From NCBI GenBank assembly GCA_021818955.1, contig JAKASR010000007.1, positions 94,677 to 151,584 of the forward strand: a DNA stretch of 56,908 nucleotides, read 5' to 3'. How positions within the stretch are numbered: position 1 is the stretch's first letter; every line of letters begins with the position of its first letter. This document shows positions 44,322 through 51,459 of this stretch, piece by piece. The notes under the pieces were generated by a model. That model worked only from the letters and a program-made list of their open reading frames with translations. It was not told the DNA's origin and searched no databases. Source of the DNA: Acidobacteriota bacterium. GTDB lineage: Bacteria > Acidobacteriota > Terriglobia > Terriglobales > SCQP01. The translations under genes were made by a program, and so were the position numbers.

Positions 44322-45152
44322 ATGGCAAAAGCCCGTAAAAGTTCCGATCAGACGGATACGCATGCCCATGCCGCTGAATTGGCGCATGCGCTGATTCAGT
44401 CGAGAAATTTTCTATTCCCCCCGGAGGTTTCCTTTCCGCTGCATTCACTCGGCGATGTGCTTTTCATCGGCGCCATGACGGTCGCGGTGGTCGCGCAGTT
44501 CGGGACGAATTTAGGCCATAGCGAAGGAATCAGCTTAGTCCGGAGTCTACAAGCGCGATTTAAGCAGGCGGCGCAAGCGGGCACACCCCTGGATGAAAAA
44601 TGGTGGACGGAATATTTAGAAAAAGGAATCCAGTCGGGCCAAGTTGATCCCGATGATTTACGCCAGGCTATTTTTCAAGCGCTGGCAATTTTAGAAAAAC
44701 CGCATCAGATGCGACGGCTTCTGGGTCAGATGATTAAACGCCAATTTCCCGCCATGCCCCCTGGCCGGCGACATTTGATCGAGCCGGAAAATTATCCCGA
44801 ACTGCGCATGCAAGCGGAAAAATGGCTGCCCGTGGCGCGGACTTTAATCTCCCTTTTGGCGGAGGATGCGCAGGCGAACCCCAAAATGCGCATGTCGCAA
44901 GCCGAAAAGATGCGCCTGGCCCTGGATATATTGCGTACTCGCTTTCCTAAAGAATGCCAAATCTTGAAAGATTATTTGCCGCGCGTTGAATCCATTCTGC
45001 GGCATAAAGTTGTTCGGGATGCCAAGACCATTGATGGCCAAGCCCGCCGTTTGGCCGATGCGCTCGCTGGAGCAACATTCGGTTTGAGCCCCGCTTATGC
45101 CATCAAGCGGGTCCAGGCCGCGCGTCAAATCCACCCGCCCCAGGCCAAATGA
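44322..45152 (+). CDS. Conserved backbone protein X of unit B, unknown function
   Basis: A 276-residue copy of the protein at 36425, with about 14 substitutions spread evenly and no frameshift, which suggests both copies have been under selection for a coding role. Substitutions are mostly mild (Met to Ile, Asp to Glu, Val to Ala). It has the same start context and the same downstream hairpin (45163-45190). No recognised domain. Confidence 0.75.
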   Translation: MAKARKSSDQTDTHAHAAELAHALIQSRNFLFPPEVSFPLHSLGDVLFIGAMTVAVVAQFGTNLGHSEGISLVRSLQARFKQAAQAGTPLDEKWWTEYLEKGIQSGQVDPDDLRQAIFQALAILEKPHQMRRLLGQMIKRQFPAMPPGRRHLIEPENYPELRMQAEKWLPVARTLISLLAEDAQANPKMRMSQAEKMRLALDILRTRFPKECQILKDYLPRVESILRHKVVRDAKTIDGQARRLADALAGATFGLSPAYAIKRVQAARQIHPPQAK

Positions 45153-45293
45153 CAACTGTATAGTATTATCCTTCGGTCGAAGGATAAAACCCGCGCGGCT
45201 GCTCAATAAAACAGATTATTTTCAGAGCTTCTCCCCCGCAGTCTTTATTTTCCAAACTAATCATGACGATTGATCCGGTTCAATGGAGACGTC

Positions 45294-45716
45294 ATGAACA
45301 ACAACATATCCACTTCACCCGCCAAGGCTATGGCGAATGCCCGCTGGCAACCAGAACATGCGCAGGCTGCGCATATCAGCCAGCAAGCACGCCTATTGGC
45401 GTTTCGCCGCTGGGGTATTCCATCCCCTGCCGATGCGCATGCAAGTCAGGTTGTAAGCCCCCAATCAGAGCATTCATCGCATGAACTGGCCTGGCTGCCC
45501 TTGGCGGGCGGGATGCTCAGCCTGCTTTGGGGCATCGGTCATGCGCATGAACCGGTACAATCTTCGCCGGCCACGCATCCGATTTTGGGCGATACGGAGC
45601 GGAATGCGGGGATTCAGTCCGCATCGAGCGGCTTTTCGGGCATGGGTATTTTCGCCATGGTTGCCGGGATTGCGCTCATCCTGCTGGCGATTCATTTATT
45701 CACTAGCCAAAGCTGA
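45294..45716 (+). CDS. Small two-helix membrane protein Y of unit B
   Basis: A 140-residue copy of the protein at 37397. The first codons differ (MNNNIS instead of MSSKKNLS) and two codons are missing there; after that the copies are nearly identical. The ribosome site is weakened (tggag instead of aaggag). Two hydrophobic helices are kept. It ends about 100 bp before the integrase start. Confidence 0.72.
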   Translation: MNNNISTSPAKAMANARWQPEHAQAAHISQQARLLAFRRWGIPSPADAHASQVVSPQSEHSSHELAWLPLAGGMLSLLWGIGHAHEPVQSSPATHPILGDTERNAGIQSASSGFSGMGIFAMVAGIALILLAIHLFTSQS

Positions 45717-45817
45717 TCCTTGCCCCTCGAATTTTGACTCTGTTCGCCATGGCCGCTATACTCCATCTCGCGGAAAAGCAAGGCGAGTCCAGCCAGCAAG
45801 GAGGCTGGCAAAAGCAT

Positions 45818-47017
45818 ATGGCTCGCCGCCGCTATCAGCGAGGTACTGTACGCAAGCGCGGTAAACGCCAGCCTGTATGGGAGCTTCAATGGCGGGAAGA
45901 TTGCATCACCCTGGAAGGCAAGATTGGCCGACGCTGGCGCAGTTGCCAGCTTGGGCCGGTCGCAGAGATGACCTATCGGCAAGCTTTGAAGCTGGCCGAT
46001 GCGCATCTGAATGCGCTCAACCAGGGCCGGGTCATGCCGCAATCCACGATTACGCTCGAAAGGTTTGTGGAGCGGAACTTCATCCCCGATGCCTTGCCGG
46101 CGTTGAAAGCTTCTACGCAGAGGCTTTACCGTTCACTTTTAACCGTTCACCTTTTACCTGCTTTTGGCCATTACCGGCTTTCCGATATTACCCACCTGGA
46201 CTTGCAGCGATTCGTGCTGTTGAAGATGCGGCAAGGGCTGGGCTGGGAGCGGGCCAATCAGCTTCGCCAACTGGCTTCAAAGCTGATGGCAACTGCCAGC
46301 AAATGGGGCTTGCTCGCGGGCGAAAATCCCGCCCGGGGAATCGAGCTGCCAGAGAAAACTTGGGTTCGTGTAAAGCATGCGCTTTCACTCATCCAGGTCA
46401 ATCAATTGTTGGCGATCCTCAACGAACCCGTGCGCACGCTGGCCGAAACCGCCGTGCTAACGGGCATGCGCATCGGGGAAATTCTCGCCCTGCGCTGGCA
46501 GGATGTGGATTTCAACCTCCGCCATATGCGCATCGAGCGGGCCTACTGCCGGGGCGTAATGGGCACACCCAAAACCAAAAGCAGCCGTCGCACCATCCCT
46601 ATCCCGCCGTCGCTTTGCCAAGCCCTGATCCAGCTACGGCCAAGCGAACCGAAACCGGAAGCTTTAATCTTCCATACCGCTTCGGGCACACCTTTAAGCG
46701 ATTCGAACCTACTGGCAAGGTATCTGAAGCCAGCCGGACGAAAGCTAGGCATGCCCTGGCTCAACTTCCACACCTTCCGCCGCACGCATGCCACGCTGCT
46801 GCAAGCGGCGGGCGCATCGCCCAAGGACGCGCAAGCGCAACTCGGGCATGCGCAGCTTTCGACTACATTCGACCTCTACACACTGCCGCTGCCGGCGCAT
46901 CAGCGCGCTGCGGTCGAGCGGCTCGCCCAATTGATGGCTGGGGAATTGATGGCAAACGATGGCGAGTTGCCGCCCGCCGGTTCATCTTCAATTTTGCAAC
47001 CCACGCGGATTCAATAA
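45818..47017 (+). CDS. int: Tyrosine integrase of unit B, intact
   Basis: A 399-residue phage-type tyrosine recombinase. The N-terminus is a basic arm-binding region (ARRRYQRGTVRKRGK), followed by a SAM-like core-binding domain (about 75-165) with TLERFVERNFIPD and LQRFVLLKMRQGLG. The catalytic domain carries TGMRIGEILALRW (Arg), HTFRRTHATLL (HxxR), LGHAQLSTT and the FDLYT tyrosine, so the site is complete. The frame is open upstream to 45734, but ATG 45818 with AAGGAGG 13 bases before it is the likely start. It stops 7 bp before the tRNA-Gly core, the normal place for an integrase beside its attachment site. Confidence 0.95.
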   Translation: MARRRYQRGTVRKRGKRQPVWELQWREDCITLEGKIGRRWRSCQLGPVAEMTYRQALKLADAHLNALNQGRVMPQSTITLERFVERNFIPDALPALKASTQRLYRSLLTVHLLPAFGHYRLSDITHLDLQRFVLLKMRQGLGWERANQLRQLASKLMATASKWGLLAGENPARGIELPEKTWVRVKHALSLIQVNQLLAILNEPVRTLAETAVLTGMRIGEILALRWQDVDFNLRHMRIERAYCRGVMGTPKTKSSRRTIPIPPSLCQALIQLRPSEPKPEALIFHTASGTPLSDSNLLARYLKPAGRKLGMPWLNFHTFRRTHATLLQAAGASPKDAQAQLGHAQLSTTFDLYTLPLPAHQRAAVERLAQLMAGELMANDGELPPAGSSSILQPTRIQ

Positions 47018-47024
47018 GTTTGGT

Positions 47025-47069
47025 TGGAGCGGGAGACGGGGATCGAACCCGCGACATCAAGCTTGGGAA
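47025..47069 (-). repeat. Attachment-site core: 3' half of tRNA-Gly(CCC), second copy
   Basis: Identical to 30664-30708. It closes the right end of unit B. To its right the sequence is not the tRNA 5' half but the start of the prophage region, so another element probably occupies the same site. The gap 47070-47245 holds GC-rich small hairpins and nothing else I can name. Confidence 0.88.
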
Positions 47070-47245
47070 AAAAGCGGTCGAAGCGCAAGCCATTGATTTC
47101 CCACGCCGCCGGGCGGCGTAACACCCTTTTCCAGACGCCGCTGCGGCGGCTAATGCACACATTTTTGCACATGCGGTAAAGCGCGGCGACGGCGAAAAGG
47201 AATCATTTTTCGACGCGGCGCGAGAAGTGTGTCGAGGAGGATGGG

Positions 47246-47848
47246 ATGCAATATTTATCGAAAAACGACATGACCGCGGCGAAATTCAAAAGCGCGCGGC
47301 TGCGGCTGAAAGATGGGCAGCGCATGCTGCAGATGCAATTTTCAATTGGGATGACGGCGGCGGAAAAAGGGTTGCCGGATTTTCTGGCGCAGGAGGCGGC
47401 GTTTCTGGGCGCGCATGCCGGGGTGGAGCAATTGATCAGCGCGCGCTCGATCGAATCGCAAAACCTGGAATTTTACCCGGCGCCATGTACGCCGGTGAAC
47501 CTGGAAATCCACGCGGTAGATTTGGAAAAATTGCGCTGGACGCGGGAGACGCGGGAAGATTTGCGGCTGCATTTTCAGGTGCTGGTGCCGGCGGCGGAAA
47601 CCTTCGTGGTTTGGGCGCGGCGTCATTTCGGCGCCGAGGTGTATGTCGTCTTTATCGAGGCGCAGCGTGAGCTGGCACCGCCGAGTGAATCGGCCACGCC
47701 GGAAACCAAGGCCGAACCCACGGCAAAACCGGCCGCGCCGGAAACGCCGGGGACGCCGGCAATGACGCCGTACCAGATCCGGCAGCGCGGCGGCCGGCTG
47801 CAGCAGCTTTTGGAGAAAAAGAAAAAGGCGGCCGGGGATAAGGAATGA
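47246..47848 (+). CDS. Phage early protein, unknown function
   Basis: A 200-residue protein with GAGGAGG before its ATG. The first 145 residues are a soluble alpha/beta domain (RLRLKDGQRMLQMQFS ... FVVWARRHFGAEVYVVF). A Pro/Ala/Glu linker follows, then a basic C-terminal helix (QRGGRLQQLLEKKKKAAG). I do not recognise a family. Its stop overlaps the start of the replication protein (ATGA), so it probably works early in the phage cycle, possibly in DNA replication or recombination. Confidence 0.68.
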   Translation: MQYLSKNDMTAAKFKSARLRLKDGQRMLQMQFSIGMTAAEKGLPDFLAQEAAFLGAHAGVEQLISARSIESQNLEFYPAPCTPVNLEIHAVDLEKLRWTRETREDLRLHFQVLVPAAETFVVWARRHFGAEVYVVFIEAQRELAPPSESATPETKAEPTAKPAAPETPGTPAMTPYQIRQRGGRLQQLLEKKKKAAGDKE

Positions 47849-48717
47849 GCATTCGCATGATCGCGGAAGTCTGGCGCCGGCAAATCAGCGGCGGCAAGCA
47901 GGCGGTGTGCCTGGTGCTGGCGGATTTCGCCAATGACGCGGGTTTGCAGGTGCGGCCCTCCATTGCGATGATTTCCTGGAAAACCGGGCTTTCGGAGCGC
48001 CAGGTCACCCGCATTATGGGCGAGCTGCGTCAAGCTGGCGCGCTGCAGGTGATCGCCCATGGCCAGGGCGGGCGCGGGCAGGTGCCGGAATACCAGTTGA
48101 TGCTGGATAAGTTGCGCTTGAAGCCTGGAACTGCAAAAGGAAAGAAATCACAGCCAATAACCGTGGGCCACAAAAAGGGTGATATGGTATCACCCTTTGA
48201 AGAGCAAAAGGGTGACATAGCGTCACCCTTTAATGCGCAAAAGGGTGACATTCGCAGCAGCCCGGTAAGGAAGATAAACGGTATGTATGATTCGTTAGGT
48301 GATGATATGAATAAAACATCATCGGCGAATGCGAAATCGCAATCCTACCCACGGACGGCCGCGCGGGCCGAGATCGAGGAGATTGAAAAAAATTTTAGCG
48401 AAGCCCTAGTGCTCACCGGGAGCGTGGCGCGCTTCGATGCGAAATTGGCGCGCCAATTGCTGGAACGCTACGATTTGCGAACGATTACGCTGGGAATTTG
48501 GCTGACGGCCGCCCGGGCGCGAGAACCCATCCATTCGCTGGCGTATTGCCAGGGGGCGATCGCGGAAGCCGCGAAAAACGGGCTCACGGACAGCTATGCG
48601 GTGGCGCTGGCCAGCTACCGACGCCATGCCGAGAAGAAAAAACGGCATCTGGAGCAGGGCGGAAGCATCGGCGCCGGCGGCGTAATTATGGCGGAAACGC
48701 ATGGGAACTCGCCGTAA
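47845..48717 (+). CDS. Phage replication protein with HTH_36-like domain
   Basis: A 290-residue protein. Residues 1-85 form a winged helix-turn-helix of the HTH_36 type (MISWKTGLSERQVTRIMGEL), common in phage replication initiators. A linker (about 105-140) has three KGDxxSPF-like repeats, and the DNA coding for them is an array of palindromes (see 48174-48249). The C-terminal part (about 170-270) is helical with ARQLLERYDLRTI and HSLAYCQGAIAEA, as in DnaD/replisome-organiser-like tails. It would bind an origin and recruit host helicase loading. No helicase or loader gene follows in the window. Confidence 0.75.
   Translation: MSIRMIAEVWRRQISGGKQAVCLVLADFANDAGLQVRPSIAMISWKTGLSERQVTRIMGELRQAGALQVIAHGQGGRGQVPEYQLMLDKLRLKPGTAKGKKSQPITVGHKKGDMVSPFEEQKGDIASPFNAQKGDIRSSPVRKINGMYDSLGDDMNKTSSANAKSQSYPRTAARAEIEEIEKNFSEALVLTGSVARFDAKLARQLLERYDLRTITLGIWLTAARAREPIHSLAYCQGAIAEAAKNGLTDSYAVALASYRRHAEKKKRHLEQGGSIGAGGVIMAETHGNSP
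48174..48249. repeat. Iteron-like palindrome array inside the replication gene
   Basis: Five copies of AAAGGGTGAY in 76 bp: two perfect inverted pairs (aaagggtgata-tgg-tatcacccttt, 48174-48198; aaagggtgac-atagc-gtcacccttt, 48207-48231) and a lone direct copy at 48240-48249. They are spaced 33 bp apart. This resembles an origin embedded in an initiator gene, as in lambdoid phages. Confidence 0.7.
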
Positions 48718-48814
48718 ATGATAGAAAACAAAGCAAATAAATATTGCATTTTTTACTTGACACAAAATAGCGGTATAATGTAATAATAATGAAGCCGCAA
48801 TGGAGGCGGCGAAT

Positions 48815-49033
48815 GTGAGCTCAATCCCAAATCCCTATGAATGCATCCCGACGAATATTCTTGCGCAATATGATCGCCTGCGTGAACGCATCGAGGCTGG
48901 CGATCTCATAACCTACGAGGAGGCTGAGGCCTGCACTAACGCCATGCTCTGGGCAGACGCCTGGAAAGGACACGATCGTATCGAGGAGCGTGGCGAGGGA
49001 TACTATGCGGCGGATTGCCGCGAGCAGGATTGA
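48815..49033 (+). CDS. Small acidic phage protein, unknown
   Basis: About 72 residues from GTG 48815, which has GGAGG 7 bases upstream; an ATG at 48800 is in frame but overlaps that site. The protein is acidic and helical (LAQYDRLRERIEAGDLITYEEAEACTNA), without cysteine motifs or membrane segments. Upstream, 48720-48790, is very AT-rich with TATAAT at 48774. Role unknown. Confidence 0.55.
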   Translation: MSSIPNPYECIPTNILAQYDRLRERIEAGDLITYEEAEACTNAMLWADAWKGHDRIEERGEGYYAADCREQD

Positions 49034-49043
49034 TCGATCGGAT

Positions 49044-49238
49044 ATGAGATCTCACGTGAGCAAAAATCCGCACGCGGTATCTCTTGGCCGATTGGGAGGG
49101 CATGCCGGCAAGGGCAGCCGCAAGCCAGGCGCCGGTCGCAAGCCGGTGTGCCATCCCGATCGGCCGGATATCCATTGTTCACGGTGTCGCAAAAGATTAA
49201 AGATGCAAGAGTATAGGACTGCAAAATTAAATACATAA
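49044..49238 (+). CDS. Small zinc-binding-like phage protein, uncertain
   Basis: About 64 residues from ATG 49044 (a GTG at 49059 is an alternative). It is Gly/Lys/Arg-rich (GGHAGKGSRKPGAGRKP) with a HCSRC pair near the end. No good ribosome site. It overlaps nothing and is followed by about 250 bp of AT-rich DNA (49239-49488) in which I see no gene. Confidence 0.4.
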   Translation: MRSHVSKNPHAVSLGRLGGHAGKGSRKPGAGRKPVCHPDRPDIHCSRCRKRLKMQEYRTAKLNT

Positions 49239-49488
49239 ATAATCATAAAATGTAATAAGTAAGCACAAAGTAACATTAAATAAAAATTAAATGGGCATTT
49301 AGAAAATAATTCTTGCAATCGGGCAACCCCATGAGTTATTCGTATTAGTGAATTAAGCGACGTGGAATAGCCACCACAACTGAATCAGGCAAACGACAAA
49401 CCCAGTCGCTAAAAAGGGTCCTATTTCGATGCTCTTAATCTTTTTTTGGGAGCCCGATTAAAAGCCTCGAAATCGGAAAAGCAAGAAA

Positions 49489-49791
49489 ATGGCCTGGAAA
49501 CGTTACGTAAAATTGCTGAATACAGAGGGAAAAGTTGAATGCCATATTACCCCGGAAGACGCGCGGTTAATGATTCTTGGCGGGAAAGCCGTACAAATTA
49601 GCGTAAAACCTTATATTATTCAGCGTTTTGAGCGGGTGATGAGGCCGAGCGCGGCGACCATCACTTTCCGGCAGTTAGAGGCTGCGGCGGGCGCGAGTTT
49701 TCCCTGCGCGTCAAAAGCCGAGCGCTACCAGGCCAAGCGTTTGCAAATTTGGCCGGCCGTCCACGACACCAAAGCGGTGCTTGGAATTTGA
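49489..49791 (+). CDS. Small phage protein, unknown
   Basis: A 100-residue frame starting MAWKRYVKLL, with a basic C-terminus. It contains CHITPEDARLMILGGKAVQI, a short alpha/beta-looking segment. It starts the rightward gene string that leads into the terminase genes. No family recognised. Confidence 0.5.
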   Translation: MAWKRYVKLLNTEGKVECHITPEDARLMILGGKAVQISVKPYIIQRFERVMRPSAATITFRQLEAAAGASFPCASKAERYQAKRLQIWPAVHDTKAVLGI

Positions 49792-49909
49792 CTCCCCATG
49801 TTCAATGCCCGGCTGACGGAGATTCGAGCTCTGGCAGAGATGGCGCCGGCGTGGAACGACCGCTTTCGCATCCAGCAGGGATTTGGCGGCAAACGCAAGG
49901 AGCAAATAT

Positions 49910-50155
49910 ATGGCGCGATTAACCACCGAAGAACGCGATCGGCTGAAGGACAAGGATTACGCGCTGCCGGAAGAACGGGCCTACCCGATTCCCGACCTGG
50001 AGCACGGTGAAAAGGCGATCCAGTTGGGCGCACGCGCAGTGAAGGCAGGAACGTTGTCGCCGGAAAAATACCGGCGCATCAAGGCTGCGGTCAAATACCG
50101 TTATCCGGAAATCGATATCCAGGAACATGAACGACGGGGAAAAGAAAAAAGCTAA
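49910..50155 (+). CDS. Small phage protein, DUF6582-like
   Basis: ATG 49910 has AAGGAG 7 bases upstream and gives 81 residues. It begins ARLTTEERDRLKDKDYALPEERAYPI and continues with a helical LGARAVKAGTLSPEKYRRIKAA segment. This pattern ('LT...R..L.D.DFA.P..R..P') is common in small phage and prophage proteins next to head or packaging genes (recalled as DUF6582). It overlaps the terminase small subunit by 29 bp. Confidence 0.62.
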   Translation: MARLTTEERDRLKDKDYALPEERAYPIPDLEHGEKAIQLGARAVKAGTLSPEKYRRIKAAVKYRYPEIDIQEHERRGKEKS

Positions 50156-50684
50156 AGCCGCGCGGCAGGCGGAAATTCGGCGCCTATACGATGCCGGGGT
50201 GAAATATCGCGAGATTGCGCGGATGCTGGGCTGTTCGGAGAAAACCGTACAGCGGACAGTGCGGGGAAGCGGACAGGATCGACTGCCGGCGAGCGTGCGG
50301 CGGCTAAAGCCGCGGCAGCAAAAACTGATAACCGGAGTAGCGCAAGGACTTACGGCGCGGCAGGCGGCGCTTGAAGCCGGCTATACGGAAAACACGGCAT
50401 CGAACGCGAAACGCGATCTCCTGGAAAAACCCGCACTCAAGGCGGCGTTTGCGGATTTGATGCGGGCGCAGATTCCCGACGAGCTGGTGATCCAGCGGCT
50501 GCGCGAAGGCATTGACGCCACCGAGACCAAATTTTTTGCGCATAACGGCAACGTGAAAGCCGAACGCAACGTGATTAATTACGGCGAACGGCGGGCATAC
50601 CTGGAATTGCGCATGCGCGCCACCGGACAGCTCAAAGAAGCGGTGGAGCGGGAAACGCCGGTGCAGCTGGTAATTGATATTTGA
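50127..50684 (+). CDS. terS: Terminase small subunit
   Basis: A 185-residue protein. An N-terminal HTH (IRRLYDAGVKYREIARMLGCSEKTVQRTV) precedes a second HTH of the Terminase_2 type (GLTARQAALEAGYTENTASNAKR). A C-terminal part includes DELVIQRLREGIDATETKFF and GERRAYLELRMRATGQL, matching Terminase_2 proteins that bind the packaging site and hand DNA to TerL. It starts inside the preceding gene, and terL follows after a short gene and a repeat-rich gap. Confidence 0.88.
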   Translation: MNDGEKKKAKAARQAEIRRLYDAGVKYREIARMLGCSEKTVQRTVRGSGQDRLPASVRRLKPRQQKLITGVAQGLTARQAALEAGYTENTASNAKRDLLEKPALKAAFADLMRAQIPDELVIQRLREGIDATETKFFAHNGNVKAERNVINYGERRAYLELRMRATGQLKEAVERETPVQLVIDI

Positions 50685-50697
50685 TGGAGGAGCGAAT

Positions 50698-51078
50698 ATG
50701 AACTTTTTTGGCAAGGTGTTTAACGGCGTCGCGCATGTATATGCGTTCGTCTTGCAAATGGCGCAGAAAATCGGCCTACTGGCGGAAAAAGCGGCGCAGG
50801 AAGGCGACACGGTTGCGACCGAAATCGACCAGGCGGCGCAGATTCTGGGGCCCGGACTGAAGGCGGTGATCGGCCCGAATTTTCAGGCAATTCTCGACGC
50901 AGAGCATTCCCTGATCGGGTGTTTCGTCAAAGAAGCCGCAGCGGCCGGCAAACCGATCGAGGAGATCCTGGCGGCGATTCAATCCGGCGGCTTCAATTTC
51001 GCCGCGGACGCGGTAGCGCTAGAGGCAGCACGGACGCTGCTGGAATTGTTTTTGCATGGGCAAACGCCGGCGGCGTAA
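50698..51078 (+). CDS. Phage protein between terS and terL, unknown
   Basis: ATG 50698 has GGAGG upstream. The product is 126 residues, largely alpha-helical and amphipathic (NFFGKVFNGVAHVYAFVL, KAVIGPNFQAILDAEHSL, AVALEAARTLLELFL). It has no confident membrane segment. No family recognised. Confidence 0.6.
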   Translation: MNFFGKVFNGVAHVYAFVLQMAQKIGLLAEKAAQEGDTVATEIDQAAQILGPGLKAVIGPNFQAILDAEHSLIGCFVKEAAAAGKPIEEILAAIQSGGFNFAADAVALEAARTLLELFLHGQTPAA

Positions 51079-51162
51079 GGACTGCTGTTTCCGGCGCGGC
51101 CGGTCGGCTGAAACGTCCGCGAGTTGATTTCCGGCGCGGCCGTCCGGCCGCAAAAAACTTTC

Positions 51163-51291
51163 ATGTTTCCGCGTCATAAACATAAGCGCGCGTGTCCGCC
51201 GCAACGCTGGCAGCCGAAACGACTGAAGGACCGCCTCCGCCGGCTGAAGGCGCGAAATTACCTGCGCTATCAGCGCAAATTGCATCCATAG
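51163..51291 (+). CDS. Very short basic peptide, 42 residues
   Basis: The frame reads MFPRHKHKRACPPQRW and continues KRLKDRLRRLKARNYLRYQRK. About 45% of residues are Lys, Arg or His. It ends 38 bp before the start of the 34-codon frame at 51329. No clear ribosome site. It may be a real DNA- or RNA-binding peptide, or chance. Confidence 0.35.
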   Translation: MFPRHKHKRACPPQRWQPKRLKDRLRRLKARNYLRYQRKLHP

Positions 51292-51328
51292 CCTCAACGA
51301 TATTTTCCAGCAACGCCAATGCACCTGT

Positions 51329-51433
51329 ATGGATTGGACAGATTTCCGCGATCAATTGATCGCGGCCTCATTGAAGCTCGGTGTCCAGGACATCGACGGG
51401 CGAATCCAGGCCGGGATTTCCGCGATCAATTGA
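51329..51433 (+). CDS. Short frame broken by a 74-bp duplication, 34 residues
   Basis: The frame codes for MDWTDFRDQLIAASLKLG ... and ends at a TGA created inside the second palindrome. The segment DFRDQLIAASLK is encoded twice, 74 bp apart, so the second copy lies in another frame that leads into terL. This may be an upstream coding remnant of terL or a leader peptide. Confidence 0.3.
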   Translation: MDWTDFRDQLIAASLKLGVQDIDGRIQAGISAIN

Positions 51434-51451
51434 TCGCGGCCTCATTGAAGC
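51341..51451. repeat. Two 37-bp direct repeats, each with a 20-bp palindrome
   Basis: Copies at 51341-51377 and 51415-51451 are identical. Each contains the perfect palindrome ccgcgatcaattgatcgcgg (51346-51365 and 51420-51439). They end 9 bp before the terL start. A packaging site or an operator for the late genes is possible. The gap 51079-51459 also has two ttccggcgcggccg boxes at about 51089 and 51129. Confidence 0.85.
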
Positions 51452-51459
51452 ATACCCTA

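Noticed and set aside
45877-47121. A 414-codon plus-strand open frame overlapping the integrase, ending in GAGDGDRTRDIKLG
   Set aside because: It is an out-of-frame shadow of the integrase. The GDGDRTRD string is simply the translation of the tRNA-Gly 3' half, a well-known false annotation.
48757-48779. TTGACA and TATAAT as a sigma-70 promoter
   Set aside because: Both hexamers are perfect, but the spacer is only 11 bp. They cannot be used as a pair. TATAAT may work with a weaker -35 (TTTACT) further upstream.
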